From the NCBI RefSeq assembly GCF_033473495.1, contig NC_088937.1:2790001-2854000 (forward strand): 64,000 nucleotides of DNA. Reading direction: 5' to 3'. Numbering within the stretch: the first letter of the stretch is position 1; each line of letters begins with the position of its first letter. Made by a program: the position numbers and the translations under genes. The stretch is from Cercospora beticola. Its lineage: Eukaryota > Ascomycota > Dothideomycetes > Mycosphaerellales > Mycosphaerellaceae. The notes under the pieces were generated by a model, which saw only the letters and a list, made by a program, of their open reading frames with translations, was not told the DNA's origin and made no database searches. Shown one piece after another: positions 51,220 through 62,395 of this stretch.

Positions 51220-54200
51220 TCACCTCCCACCACTATTCAAACTATTCACCCGACTCATCCTTCTCCCACCAAATACGCCCGGCCTGTCTCGCGTCCCTCC
51301 AGGACTAGTCGCATTTTGCCCGCCATCCTTTCCCGCAGCGCCACCAACAAGCTCCGCTGGGACTTCAATCCCCAGTCTCACTTCACAAACCCTCGACCAA
51401 ATCCCCATCACAGCCCTCTGCAACTCACCGCCCATGGGGTCGCGGCTAGCCATCAACCCCACAGCAAGCGGCGCAAAAGCCTCCACGTGCTTCCCGAACT
51501 CCTCATCAGGGAACCCAGCAACACCTTCAAGAACATCAATGACAACAGGTCTCCACGTCACAATATTCCTCTGCTGTGTCTCCTCATCAAGCCCAATATA
51601 CGAAGCAATGATATCCTTGCAAAGCGGAATCAAAGCCCTCTCCGTCTCCGGTCGAGATTTCGCTCGTTCATTCGAACTATCCGCATACATGCGCAACAGA
51701 ATGCTCACGTAAACAGACGCAGAACCGGATTCCTGTTTCAGGAGATTCGGCGGTTGTTTCATAAATCCTTCGCGGAAAAGTCTTCCGCGTAGTTCGCGGT
51801 CTTCGTTGAAGCGTTTTGCGAAGTGGTAGGATTTTTTGAGGAGGGCCATGAGTTCGAGAAGGAGGTGGGAGGGGATGGAAGCGTAGACTGCGTCGTTGTT
51901 GAAGAGTTCTGAGACGGTTTCGATCATGAGGAGTTGGAGGACGCATTTGGTGATGATTTGGTTAAAGTAGCGGCGGCGTGCGGCTGTCACAACGACGGGT
52001 GCTTGTTGTTGTTGGGAGGAGGCGCCTGTGTTGCTGAAGTCTTCGAGGGCATCGGATTGGCGTCGGCGGGGTCCTTGTGAAGGCGAGGGGCTTGGGTCCT
52101 CGTGTTCAGGGGAGAGTGAAAGAGTGTTCGAGGGGGCACGGTCAAGCCCGTTCGGCCTTTCAGGCTCATCGGTGTTGATCATTCCCAGCGCATTGCTGTT
52201 GGCAGACATCACGGACGCCGCATCATCGGCAGCAAGATCGCGAGGTTGTGCCTTGGCATTCTCGAATGCGCCATTTGTGTATGAGCTTTCTCGTGAGTAG
52301 CTCGACGACGTAGCTGCCGAGAAGAGCTCCTTCGCTTCCGTCTTCGCGAAAAGATCGACGAATGCTGCCACGATCTTCTCCCAGTGACTGGGGCTGAACT
52401 TCTTCACGTTCTGGAGAATGAGCTGTTGCAGGCAGTTGCTGCCAATTCGTGCGAGCGTGTCATTCTCTTGACAGATGCACAGCGTGAGCAACTCCAAGAA
52501 GCGGTCGAGCATGTACTCCAGGCTGTCGAAGAAGTGCGTGAACAGGCTGATCATGTTCCGCAGTGCTTGGATCAAGGTCGTCGACAACCAAACAGACAGC
52601 TCTTCCGAGTTCGCAGCCTCCACGTTGACGCTCTTACGGTCCCGCAGCACCATGAATATTGGCATGAGCAGCTGTCGCCACAGCACGTCCCAGAAGTCGC
52701 GAGGGAAGTCGCCGCCGTATTTGGTCAAAGTATTGAAGAGATAGTTCAACGCTCGCGAACGGACTTCCAGATCCTCGCCAGTCATAAGGACATCGTGGAA
52801 AGCGAACAGCACCGGGAACCAGTACTGCTCTTCCTGTGTTCGTCGCACTGGCTGTTTGGGTATGTTAGTAGCCTGTGGTGCGTCCTTGTGTCCGGGCGCT
52901 TTCTGGCTGAGTGGGCATTCGGGCGTCCTGAGCATCTTCGAAACTGTCGACTTCAGCGTTTCGATAGCTTGCAAGCTCTTCTTCTGGAACTTCATATTCT
53001 TGCTGAACTCAGTCAAGCACACGACTAAGTCCGCAAAAGCCGATTGAGACAACACCACGCCGAAGCGCTCATTGTACACTTGCGTCACGTTGTCGAAGGC
53101 CAGATTGACGATGCTCTCGTACGGCTCTCTGGCAGCAACGGTGAACACGCCAAACATCGTCCTCCATCCGGATCGAATCATATCGCCTCTGGCCTGTATC
53201 ATCTGTATCAGACAGCGGAGGACCATATCTTTGACTGTGACCTGCTGAGCGTTACTCAGGATCAGCTCAAACGGCTTGAGAAAGTCCTTTTGGAACTGGA
53301 AACCAGGCAATTCCTCGATCTCCATGAAACGCATACTCAGCTGTCGCAAGCTGTTAAGTGCAAAGAAGACGACGTGTGTATTGTTGTGGCAGCCAACATC
53401 GATGAAGTGCTGTCCGAGGATCTTCCAAATGCTTGTCCACTCGAATTTGACACGAAGCATATTGTAGCCTGAGATTTCGACGAGCTTCTGCAGGGAATAT
53501 GTCCGCGGTGTTTCCGACTTGCCTGAAGATTGGATCTCTTGCCAGCTGACTTGCGTCAATGCCTTGACAAAGTCAACGATGGCTGTGCCGGAAAGGTTGG
53601 CTGTGTTGGTGAAGATGCGATCAACACCACGAATCATGTCGGCACTTCTTGCATCCTCTGCAATCTCGGCATGATATGAATTGCTATTGCCAGCGCGGGT
53701 CGCAGGCCGTCGTTGTGCGTTGAGGCTCTTTTTCCTGGCATTGCCGTTGACTTGTGGGCTTTGCGATGTGCTGTTCGCCCTCAACACATCAGGAACAGCA
53801 CCTTCCTCTACACCACTTGAAATCAGCTGGAATCGATCAAGCTGTGACACTGATGTGAGAATGTCTCGCCAGCTCTCCTTGAGATAGTCGCCTTCAGTAT
53901 AAGCAATCTCGATCAGTGCTCGCAGTGCCTCGACATTCTTGGCTTTCATCTCGGATAAATTGTAGAGATTTGTGCTCCTTGACAGACTGCTCACAAACGC
54001 TTGTCTGGGGTCCTCCAAATCGTAGACGCAAGCGATGCGAATTGCGAGCTTCTGACCTTCCATGCACAGGCGAATGGTTTCGATGTTCTGGCTCTCTTGT
54101 GCCGCGCCCGACAGAGCAGTCAAGAAGCTCATCCACGTCACTTCGAACATAGGTCCAATGTGCCTAGGTGAGCTCGCGACAAGATATCGTCCCTTTGCGC

Positions 54201-57200
54201 TTGCAGCAGCGCCTCCACCTGCTCGCCTTTGTGCTCGCAACAGGCTCTTGAAGAGTTGCTCAGTACGGTTGCTCATCTCCTCGCTCGCCTGCGCATAAGC
54301 TTCTCGCTGCAGATCGCGACCGACATTGGCCAGGGTATTGACGAGTCCACTTGGCTGCTGGGGCAGCATACCCAGGTTCGCTGCATTCTCTCGCTCCGTG
54401 TCCAACACGATCTCGTTGTTCGCGATTTCATCGAAGATGCCCTGTAGATACTCGTCCGGCAAGTCCGCATTGTCGTTGATACCTCGATTGTTCTTGATGA
54501 AGTCCTCCACGGTCATGCGCTTCTTCACCTGTGCAGAGTGCTGATCAGTGTTCAACATGATTACACTGTAAGCAAGCACATATGCAGTGTCTGCGTTGGC
54601 GAATGCAGATGGATTGCCGGTGAGATAACGTTCTGCGAACTTCAGCATAAGACGATCGATCTTCTGCGCCTCACCTGGCAGACGGAAGGACTGCAGGAAT
54701 CGTCGCAATGCATCGACGAACCTCGTTCGCGAGAAGTCCATATTGTCGACGAACGCGTGCATAATCTTTATGTTCTCCTCGTCGCCCTCGCCCAAGAACT
54801 CGCCAAGCGATTTCTTGTTGATGCGCTCGTTTCCGGAGAAAAACTTGGCCACATCTTGAGGATCTGGAGAAGTGATGAAACCTTCTTCGATCAACAGCTT
54901 GATACCGCGCTTCGGTTTGTAGTTAAATGCGCGAATGGCATTGTTCAACGCCGTTTTCCGCTGCTTGACCTTCTCGAGCTCCACGGGATCATCTTCCGGC
55001 AATGGAGTGTCAGGCACTCGTGGTGTGGGAGGGACCTCAGTAGCCTCAGCATCGCCTCTTGTGTCGATACTCTCTCGTTGATCCTCGACTGAGAATCGTG
55101 AATCAGAGTCTGCCGAAGGGGCGTTGGGCACCTCCGATTGCGCTTGCTGGCTCCAGTTCACCATGCTGCGAAGCGTTTCCAGCAGACACTCCAAGCTCTG
55201 GATTTTCATCGCGTACTCGGCTGGGTATTGTTGCTCAGCCTCGTGTGGCGAGCTCATGTTTGCAGTCGTGAGACTCGGGGGCATCGTCCCCCGGTCTCGC
55301 CAGTCGTACATGGCGCTGTTCTGCTTTGCAGTAGCATCTATATATGCCTGCTCCTGCAGGCCGTTAACTGTCACTGGCTGGCTCGCCATTCTGCTCACAT
55401 GCTCGATTATGCGCTGGTACATGTTGTCCAATGCCTGCCGATCACAATCGTAGTTCAAATATATTTCAACAAGCGTTCTCGGGTCAGACCCGATTCGCCC
55501 AAAGACATGCTGCACGATGTAGCTCTTCTGCCATTGTGGAGCATTACGCTTCTCCAGGATTGCGATGTAAATCTCCTTGAGGAACACCTCTAGCTCGCGC
55601 TTGAGGTGTGATCGTAAATGTCTCATCATCAAGGAGAAAATCTCGGCTGAGACTTCGAAAACTTTATTGATGCTGCTCGCCCCATTCCTGCTCAAACTGA
55701 GGCAGAGGTACTGCTTGATCGCATGCACAAAGCCAGTGGGTTCGGTATTTGAAGAGCTCCGGATCGTGGAATATGGAGATGTGAACACGATTGAATGATT
55801 GAACAGAACCGTATGAACGATGTGCAAGCTCAACAGCTTCGATCGCATCCCCTGCGACTTCACATCCACGGCGTCTTCCACGCGCAGCGCCTTTGTAGAG
55901 AGTTTGCACATTGCTCGGAAGATCAAGAAGGCGTCCTTGATGTAAATCTCGTCCTCTTCCTCGTCTTCAGTCACGGCCTCTGACTTCTCGTCCTGCACAG
56001 TGATCGATGGGACATCAGGTCCGGATCCATTTCTTGACCTTTTGCCAGGCCTCTTCGCCTTGGTCACCATGGTCGGAGCGCTGTCCGTAATCCGAGCGTC
56101 GTCGAATGACTTGCGTGTCTCGAATGTCTGCAGGGTCATCTTGGGTTGTGCCTTTTCCTCGTCCGGAGTGGCTACCTCTGCGACGGACGGCGTTTCATCT
56201 CCGCCTACCACAGATGATGCATCTGAGTGTCCATCCACGCCATTGCCTGACCCAAGACCAGTAGGAGCTCGAGATGCCTTGTTCGCCAACCGCACCTTGA
56301 CCCGCTCAAAGACAGTGCCTACCATCTGCATCAGTGTCCCCTGTGCGATCTGCTGATTCGCACTATTCTTGCTCAACAAGAAGATGTTGTATGTCTGCCG
56401 CACGCTCTTAAGCAAGCCTGCACCGTGCACCACAATCTTATCGTTCAAAATGGCAGCCAACAAGCTCTTGATGATCTGCATCTGCACCGTGATCGGAGTC
56501 GACTCTCCTTGGAAGCAATCGCATATAGTGTCGATTGCCCTGTCGATGAGCGGCGGTCGTCTGCCATCTTCAGCTGACTCTCCTTCCGATGTTGCAGGTA
56601 TGGAGAAGTAGGAGTAGCTGATCAATTTGCCTATGCAGTCCAGTGCCGAGACCACCACCGCCTCTGTCGTTGACTCTGATGCTAAACTCAAAGGCTCGAA
56701 CAGCACCTCCGGGCTGATCTGAGAAGCATCCCCTTGAGCAGCTCGGATCGCAGAGAGTGCCCGCTGGGTCGAATCTAGCAACTCCTTTCGCTTGCGGGCA
56801 TCTTTGGAGGCAGCAATGTTCTCCAAGGCTGACACTACAAAGACCATGCTCGTCCGCGTGGACCGGACTGATGCTTTTGTAGCAGTCGTGGCAGTGGTCG
56901 ACTGCGAGTCTGTTCGTTGCCGGGTGGTGCCGGCTATCGATCGTGCGGTGGGAGTGTCTGGGGTCGATTCGTTCGCGGTCGCTGGCGAGGCCACACTGTC
57001 CGGCGTGGACTGGACGTTCGTCTCGACCGTAGGCATTGTGGCATCATGCTGCTGACTTTCGGTATTGTCGACAGCATCCGGTGCTGCTACATCTTCCTGC
57101 GGCTGCTCTGTATCCTCATGCGCTGTGCTCTCGGTGTCGGCGGGAGCTTCGTCATCTAAATCTACGTGCTCGTAGGCAGCATCTGTGTCGTGGTCCATGT

Positions 57201-57300
57201 CTGGCGACTGTTCTGTGGGCGCATTTCCATGTTCACGTGCTGTCAGCTCGAGCTCCGCCGGGGAAGCGGTTGCTTGCTGCTCGTCTTGGTCGTGGGCCAT
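51220..57300 (-). CDS. SEC7: Sec7-type ARF guanine nucleotide exchange factor
   Basis: This is the large trans-Golgi exchange factor that activates Arf1 and drives coat assembly (Sec7/BIG group). It is a single intronless frame of 2026 aa, in the size range of Sec7p. The order of domains is: an acidic, disordered N-terminus (about 1-140); a DCB region; HUS with its signature EIYLNYDCD at about 613-620; the SEC7 domain at about 790-985; then HDS1-3 repeats. In the SEC7 domain the catalytic glutamate sits in KSLGEFLGEGDEENIKIMHAFVDNMDF (about 837), and the motif LRRFLQSFRLPGEAQKIDRLMLKFAERY with YVLAYSVIMLNTDQHS is intact. The HDS part contains the long SQLDRFQLISSG and FEWTSIWKILGQHF segments. 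Its start lies 693 bp from the E2 gene, divergent. Confidence 0.95.
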   Translation of the reverse strand: MAHDQDEQQATASPAELELTAREHGNAPTEQSPDMDHDTDAAYEHVDLDDEAPADTESTAHEDTEQPQEDVAAPDAVDNTESQQHDATMPTVETNVQSTPDSVASPATANESTPDTPTARSIAGTTRQRTDSQSTTATTATKASVRSTRTSMVFVVSALENIAASKDARKRKELLDSTQRALSAIRAAQGDASQISPEVLFEPLSLASESTTEAVVVSALDCIGKLISYSYFSIPATSEGESAEDGRRPPLIDRAIDTICDCFQGESTPITVQMQIIKSLLAAILNDKIVVHGAGLLKSVRQTYNIFLLSKNSANQQIAQGTLMQMVGTVFERVKVRLANKASRAPTGLGSGNGVDGHSDASSVVGGDETPSVAEVATPDEEKAQPKMTLQTFETRKSFDDARITDSAPTMVTKAKRPGKRSRNGSGPDVPSITVQDEKSEAVTEDEEEDEIYIKDAFLIFRAMCKLSTKALRVEDAVDVKSQGMRSKLLSLHIVHTVLFNHSIVFTSPYSTIRSSSNTEPTGFVHAIKQYLCLSLSRNGASSINKVFEVSAEIFSLMMRHLRSHLKRELEVFLKEIYIAILEKRNAPQWQKSYIVQHVFGRIGSDPRTLVEIYLNYDCDRQALDNMYQRIIEHVSRMASQPVTVNGLQEQAYIDATAKQNSAMYDWRDRGTMPPSLTTANMSSPHEAEQQYPAEYAMKIQSLECLLETLRSMVNWSQQAQSEVPNAPSADSDSRFSVEDQRESIDTRGDAEATEVPPTPRVPDTPLPEDDPVELEKVKQRKTALNNAIRAFNYKPKRGIKLLIEEGFITSPDPQDVAKFFSGNERINKKSLGEFLGEGDEENIKIMHAFVDNMDFSRTRFVDALRRFLQSFRLPGEAQKIDRLMLKFAERYLTGNPSAFANADTAYVLAYSVIMLNTDQHSAQVKKRMTVEDFIKNNRGINDNADLPDEYLQGIFDEIANNEIVLDTERENAANLGMLPQQPSGLVNTLANVGRDLQREAYAQASEEMSNRTEQLFKSLLRAQRRAGGGAAASAKGRYLVASSPRHIGPMFEVTWMSFLTALSGAAQESQNIETIRLCMEGQKLAIRIACVYDLEDPRQAFVSSLSRSTNLYNLSEMKAKNVEALRALIEIAYTEGDYLKESWRDILTSVSQLDRFQLISSGVEEGAVPDVLRANSTSQSPQVNGNARKKSLNAQRRPATRAGNSNSYHAEIAEDARSADMIRGVDRIFTNTANLSGTAIVDFVKALTQVSWQEIQSSGKSETPRTYSLQKLVEISGYNMLRVKFEWTSIWKILGQHFIDVGCHNNTHVVFFALNSLRQLSMRFMEIEELPGFQFQKDFLKPFELILSNAQQVTVKDMVLRCLIQMIQARGDMIRSGWRTMFGVFTVAAREPYESIVNLAFDNVTQVYNERFGVVLSQSAFADLVVCLTEFSKNMKFQKKSLQAIETLKSTVSKMLRTPECPLSQKAPGHKDAPQATNIPKQPVRRTQEEQYWFPVLFAFHDVLMTGEDLEVRSRALNYLFNTLTKYGGDFPRDFWDVLWRQLLMPIFMVLRDRKSVNVEAANSEELSVWLSTTLIQALRNMISLFTHFFDSLEYMLDRFLELLTLCICQENDTLARIGSNCLQQLILQNVKKFSPSHWEKIVAAFVDLFAKTEAKELFSAATSSSYSRESSYTNGAFENAKAQPRDLAADDAASVMSANSNALGMINTDEPERPNGLDRAPSNTLSLSPEHEDPSPSPSQGPRRRQSDALEDFSNTGASSQQQQAPVVVTAARRRYFNQIITKCVLQLLMIETVSELFNNDAVYASIPSHLLLELMALLKKSYHFAKRFNEDRELRGRLFREGFMKQPPNLLKQESGSASVYVSILLRMYADSSNERAKSRPETERALIPLCKDIIASYIGLDEETQQRNIVTWRPVVIDVLEGVAGFPDEEFGKHVEAFAPLAVGLMASRDPMGGELQRAVMGIWSRVCEVRLGIEVPAELVGGAAGKDGGQNATSPGGTRDRPGVFGGRRMSRVNSLNSGGR

Positions 57301-57993
57301 GAGCAGGCTGAATCGATGCGACGGAGGGTGGAAGCAGCTGTCTCGTCGAGCATGCTACGCTCGTGACATGTTCCTCATATACTCGTGGGGTCACGCCGAC
57401 GAATTCCCAGTGGTGGTGCGGAGGGAGCATAAGGTGTATTCAATAGGGGACTATGGACTTGGCCCTCTCTTTGTGAGGGAGATCGACTAGCGCACCGCCA
57501 GCCCTACGCAACGTGTTGTCTTAGGCGCAAAATGCCCGCCGTGCAACTTTCCGCGCCTGCTCGTCGGAACATTGAACTACAGAACTGTAATCGCATATCC
57601 TGGTGCACTCGCCTGCACAAACACGTCCGCGGTGGTCGGGGGCGCGCTGCAGATAACGTAAGGCGTCGTCGGAGTTGCGGTTGCGCGCGACAAGTATAGA
57701 GCAGCCTGAGCAGGGTCACTGCGGGCCGATTCCAGACAAAAGTGATTGTCGTCGGAGCTCTCACTGATCCTGCCACTCCCGAACGCTACTCAACGTCCAA
57801 GGAATTCCATTCACTCACCCGCTCGCTGCCCCCAAACACACGCCTTTCCTCCCCCATCAATTCCTCGCCATTTGCGCGCCTCTCCTCCACCGCACCCTGC
57901 CCCGTTCCGCGTGCAGAGTGTCGCAGCGACCGGCCACCTCTGCTCCCTCCCGACCTGCACAGCTCCAGAGCTAGCTGCCGCCGCAAAAACACA
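57301..57993. promoter_or_regulatory. Divergent promoter, SEC7 / PDH E2
   Basis: These 693 bp separate the two start codons. The right 250 bp are C-rich and A-poor just before the E2 ATG, as is usual for leaders of highly expressed fungal genes. No gene was seen. Confidence 0.45.
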
Positions 57994-59645
57994 ATGGGCT
58001 CCGCTTCGCTGCTCGCACGAGCTTCCCGGGGAGTCGCAACACGGGGCGCATGGACACAGCTAAAGACACAACATGCCTCGAGGTGTGTAGACGTGCATAT
58101 TGGCGACATTGGAGCATGAGCTGACCGCAATGCCTTTCGCAGCAGAATACCTGCCCTATCGGCACTGGCCCGCTACTATGCCTCTAAATGTATGATACAT
58201 TCCGGAAAACCTGAAAAGCATCTCGGACAATCTCTAACAGGCAATGTACAGCTTACCCGCCGCATACCATCATCTCCATGCCCGCCCTCTCGCCTACCAT
58301 GACCGCAGGAAACATTGGGGCTTGGCAAAAGAAGCCCGGTGACACCCTCTCCCCCGGAGACGTCCTGGTCGAGATCGAGACAGACAAGGCACAGATGGAC
58401 TTCGAGTTCCAAGAGGAGGGTGTCCTCGCAAAGGTCCTGAAGGAGTCGGGCGAGAAGGATGTCGCCGTTGGCAACGTGAGCTGAGAACAAGCCATTGGGA
58501 TAACTTCGGGGAATGCTAACGCACATCTCTAGCCAATCGCTGTCATGGTGGAAGAGGGAGGTGATATCTCAGCGTTCGAGGGCTTCAGCATCGAGGATGC
58601 CGGTGGAGAGAAGTCTGCTTCCGAGAGCAAGAAGCAGGGTGGACAAGAAGCAGCAGACGCATCAGAGCCACCGAACACCGAGGGATCTGGAACCGCACCA
58701 CCAGCACCAAAGCAGGAGGCTCCTAAGGCTGTCGAATCCGAATCTACTGGCGAGAAGCTCCAGCCTTCGATCGAGCGATCGGTCATCGGACCAGCTCTTG
58801 CGAAGCTCGCTCTGGAGAAGGGCGTCTCACTCAAGGATATCAAGGGCAGTGGTCCAGGTGGCAAGATCACGAGGAAGGACATTGAGAACGCGAAGCCGTC
58901 CGCCGCTGCTCCAGCAGTTGCCGGTGCTGGTGCAGCACCAACTTTCGAGGATCTCGAGGCCAGCTCCATGCGCAAGACCATTGCCAAGCGCCTGACAGAG
59001 TCCATGAACCAGAACCCACACTACTTTGTCGCATCCGCCGTCTCCGTATCGAAGCTCCTCAAGCTCCGCGCGGCACTCAACTCATCGGCGGACGGCAAGT
59101 ACAAGCTCTCCGTAAACGACTTCCTAGTCAAAGCTCTCGCGCACGCTGCCCGCAAGGTCCCAGCTGCCAACAGCTCATGGCGTGAAGAGAACGGCAAGGT
59201 CTTCATTCGTCAACACAACACTGTCGATGTCTCCGTTGCTGTCGCTACTCCCGTTGGACTCATGACTCCTATCGTCAAGAACGTTACTGGATCTGGTCTC
59301 GAGGCTGTTTCATCACAAATCAAGGACCTTGGTAAGCGTGCACGCGATGGTAAGCTCAAGCCAGAGGAATACCAGGGCGGCACTATCACTATCTCCAACA
59401 TGGGCATGAACGACGCCATTGATCGATTTACCGCTGTCATCAACCCACCTCAAGCCACCATCCTGGCAGTCGGTGCCGTGAAGAAGGTTGCCGTGCCAAG
59501 CGAGGATGGTGAGGGTGTTGAGTGGGAAGAGCAGATCGTCCTTACTGGCTCGTTCGACCACAAGGTTGTCGATGGTGCGGTTGGTGGCGAGTTCATGCGC
59601 GAGTTGAAGAAGGTCATCGAGAACCCACTCGAGCTTCTGCTATAA
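57994..59645 (+). CDS. LAT1: Pyruvate dehydrogenase E2, dihydrolipoamide acetyltransferase
   Basis: This is the mitochondrial core of the pyruvate dehydrogenase complex; it transfers acetyl from lipoamide to CoA. There are four exons, 57994-58082, 58143-58189, 58252-58475 and 58533-59645, with introns of 60, 62 and 57 nt, giving 490 aa. Residues 1-40 are Arg/Ser/Ala-rich with no acids: a mitochondrial presequence ending near ALARYYASK. The lipoyl domain carries DKA with the lipoylated Lys-91 ([13 protein letters not shown]). Next come a Glu/Ser/Pro linker, the E1/E3-binding domain ([36 protein letters not shown]) and the acetyltransferase domain with DHKVVDG (His about 463). Exon 2 can begin at 58143 or 58146 because the acceptor reads CAGCAG; the choice only adds or removes one Ser in the presequence. 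Confidence 0.96.
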
Positions 59646-60335
59646 GCATTTTCCACGGATTGGAAAGCAGACATGAAATGAGAGGAGCACCAACAGACTA
59701 TAGAAGTCAAAGTTGACAGCCCAGGCCAGGACAAGCTGCGGAACAAACGCAGCAGCAGCAGCAGCAGCACACCCAGGCGAAATTTGCATCTTGATTGTGG
59801 AAATGTGTATAGTGAGCGAAATGCGACGGAGTCAGACGGGTCTTTCACAGGGGATGGATATTGCATATGAGAGCACGTGTCAAGTATCTAACCCCTCAAC
59901 TTTTGTGCTTGTTCGTTGATAGTAGCCCAGGGATGTACCATCAAAGGAGCAGATGACAAGTTGTGTGGAATTTTCATGTTCTTCAGTTGCAAGACTTCAA
60001 AGTGAAATCTCGAGGGCAGTTTCCTTCAGTTCACGATTACTTATTCACTTCGACAGGCAGGCACGGCTTTGAAAAGCCAATTGGCTCTATTCCAGGCAGG
60101 CAGGAGTTCACATGACAATATGGTAGAGCACAAGATTGCCCATCATGTGCCGATGCTGATGAAAAGTTGCATTCACTCATCAACAGCTACCATAAAACCA
60201 CAGAACTTCTCACCAATTACACCTTTGACCTTCGATACGATACATCCACCAAAACAGTCGACTCGCATCCCTGATCAATAGCACTTCACTACACAACGTA
60301 CTCATTCACTGGACACTCAACAAAAGAACCAAGCC
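59646..60335. other. Intergenic (E2 3' UTR and next promoter)
   Basis: This 690-bp stretch contains the GCA microsatellite listed separately. No gene was seen. Confidence 0.4.
59749..59769. repeat. GCA microsatellite, seven units
   Basis: Seven uninterrupted GCA triplets lie about 105 bp past the E2 stop codon, probably in its 3' UTR. Confidence 0.9.
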
Positions 60336-61262
60336 ATGTCGACACTACCGGACAACCACATGCCCAACAGCGTCTCGTTAGAGAGAATGGTGGAACAGCT
60401 CCGTTCGCAAAACCACAACGACTTCAGCATCAAGACAACCGTAGTCCCGGATGGAACCATGAAGGGTCGACTCATTATCGAAGTTCAGACGAAGGTTGGC
60501 TTTCGCCTCCTTGATCTCCCGCCTGAACTGCGCGAGCGAATCTATGGATATGTGTTCGCCGAGAGAAAAGGCTACCAGATCGACATCTACAGCGGCAGTT
60601 TCAGCAGAAAGAGAGGCGTTGAGCGCGGTCCAACCGAGAGTACCAAGCTGGTCTGCGGACCCAATTTTCGCAACCGCAAGACCCATATTGGCCAGATTTG
60701 GGACCATCAGACGGCGAAGTGGGTTGGCGGTCCCCCGAGTGGACTGAGCCTATTGCTCGTCAACAAACAAATTCACCACGAGGCAGCACCTGTTGCCTAC
60801 AGAATGAACCGATTCATCTTCAAGAATGAAGTGTTCAGTCGCGTGGATCGATTTGTGGAAGTCATTGGATCTTCAGCCAAGCACCTCGGAGAGGTCGAAG
60901 TCCAGAAGGTCCGAGGTTTCAAGCAGCTCAAGCAGATCTTGGGAGCGCTGGAGAACGCTAGCGGTCTTCATCGGTTGTACCTACCAGAGCGCTTGGTCTA
61001 TCGGGAGGCGAAGGAGGCTGCCAAAGACCCACAGGACCCAGAATCGTGGGCCTGCGCCTTCCACAAAGTCATTCGGCTGTTTCTGATAGAGCTGAAGAAG
61101 AAGTATAAGGCATCGAATCGGGTCTGGAAGGTCAGCGATATAGTTCAATTCACACGTGGGACAGTGTGGTTGAACGACATGGCCGGCCAGTCCAGAGAGG
61201 ACTTCGAGGTCTTCGAGGGAGCTTTCAGGGAGATTGCCAGAGCATACCTCGATGAAGAGTGA
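60336..61262 (+). CDS. F-box-like fungal protein with LPPELRERIY motif
   Basis: This single-exon protein of 308 aa carries FRLLDLPPELRERIYGYVFAE at about 55-75, a motif at the start of a very large family of fungal proteins resembling degenerate F-boxes. It continues with the second family block SLLLVNKQIHHEAAPVAYRMNRFIFKN (about 138-164) and a helical FVEVIGSSAKHLGEVEVQKV. The N-terminal 50 residues (LERMVEQLRSQNHNDFSIK) are an extra. Such proteins are lineage-specific and of unknown function; ubiquitin-ligase adaptors are one idea. The partial gene at the right edge shows the same block in divergent sequence, so the two are probable paralogues. The start is the first ATG, with an A at -3. 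Confidence 0.75.
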   Translation: MSTLPDNHMPNSVSLERMVEQLRSQNHNDFSIKTTVVPDGTMKGRLIIEVQTKVGFRLLDLPPELRERIYGYVFAERKGYQIDIYSGSFSRKRGVERGPTESTKLVCGPNFRNRKTHIGQIWDHQTAKWVGGPPSGLSLLLVNKQIHHEAAPVAYRMNRFIFKNEVFSRVDRFVEVIGSSAKHLGEVEVQKVRGFKQLKQILGALENASGLHRLYLPERLVYREAKEAAKDPQDPESWACAFHKVIRLFLIELKKKYKASNRVWKVSDIVQFTRGTVWLNDMAGQSREDFEVFEGAFREIARAYLDEE

Positions 61263-61579
61263 GAAGGCACAGTACGGAGATGAGCCTCGATGTTCTACAC
61301 GATTAATTCACTAAAAGCATTGTTTTCTATGTATGGACATACAGATCTCCGCTACGGAGCGTTATTCCAAGCACAAATACACGGATATCAATCTGGGGCT
61401 CGCCTATCTTCGCACAAGAACATACACGAGAACAATAGAGTTGCGTTGAACTTCGAATGGTCTTCAAGCGCTACGGGTCAGTCGGAATAAGCAATACCAA
61501 GATCACGACTGTCATTTCACGGAGCCAGACGACACCCCCAGTGGCAAGGTCGAACCCGAAACTACGGAGACATACAGCA

Positions 61580-62395
61580 GCACCGATGGCTGACTTGTTC
61601 TACTCTCACCTGGTCCTTCTGCCCTCTCCGCTTTTCTCTTGCTCGTCTGGCGAAAATATATTTGTCTCCACATACAAGCACGCGACCCGACCCAACGATT
61701 GTTACATACGCAAAGACAGGGGTCTGGTCCTGACATCGGAGAGCGCCGTTCTGTCCTCTTCTCCTTTCTCTTGGGTGGCAAAAGCCTTTCGTCTCTGGAT
61801 ACAAGCATACGATGCGACCCAACGGTTATGGCAAACGCAAGCACGAGCGTCTCTTCCTGGTATCAGAGTCAACCCTTCGGCCTCTTCTCGTTTCCCTTGG
61901 AGGGCAGAAGCTTTTCGTCTCTACATACAAGCACGCGATACGAGCCAGCGATTATTGCAAACGTAAGCACGGGGGTCATTTTTTGGTATCAGAGAGCGCC
62001 CTTCTACCTCTTCTCTTTTCATTCCTCGGTCGGCAAAAGCTCTTCGTCTCTACATACAGCACTCGATACGACCCAATGATTGTTCCGATTACCAGAATGA
62101 GGAACTCACCACTATATCAGAGAGCGCCACATATCCCCTTCTCCTTTCTATTTCTCGGATGCCGAAACCTTTTCCTCTCTGCACACTCGATACGACCCAA
62201 CGATTGTTCCAATTACCAGAATGAGCGCATCATCTCTGTATCAGAGAGCGTCTTCCTACTCTCTTCTCCTTTCTCTTTCTCGATTGGCAAAAGCATTTCG
62301 TCTCTACCTACAAACACCGGATCCAACCCAACGATATTCTTGATCGCAAGGACAGAGGGCTCCTACCCATCGCAGAGAGCGGCCTACAGAACTGC
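61580..62395. repeat. Degenerate tandem array, about six units of 126 bp
   Basis: Recurring anchors TTTCGTCTCTACATACAAGC or close variants start at about 61661, 61787, 61913, 62042, 62171 and 62296, spaced 126, 126, 129, 129 and 125 bp. Each unit also carries a CGATRCGACCCAACGAT-like segment, then TCAGAGAGCGCC, then a CTTCTCYTTTC pyrimidine block. Units 4 and 5 share an extra ATTACCAGAATGAG. Spacing near 126 keeps a reading frame in parts, but stops and shifts occur on both strands, so I treat it as a minisatellite and not a repeat protein. Confidence 0.85.

Noticed and set aside
52384..53028. 214-codon plus-strand frame inside SEC7
   Set aside because: SEC7 is one intact 2026-codon frame on the other strand with conserved domains.
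61545..61565. Box-B-like sequence (GGTCGAACCCG) suggesting a tRNA
   Set aside because: No T stem, anticodon arm or acceptor stem can be formed around it on either strand.
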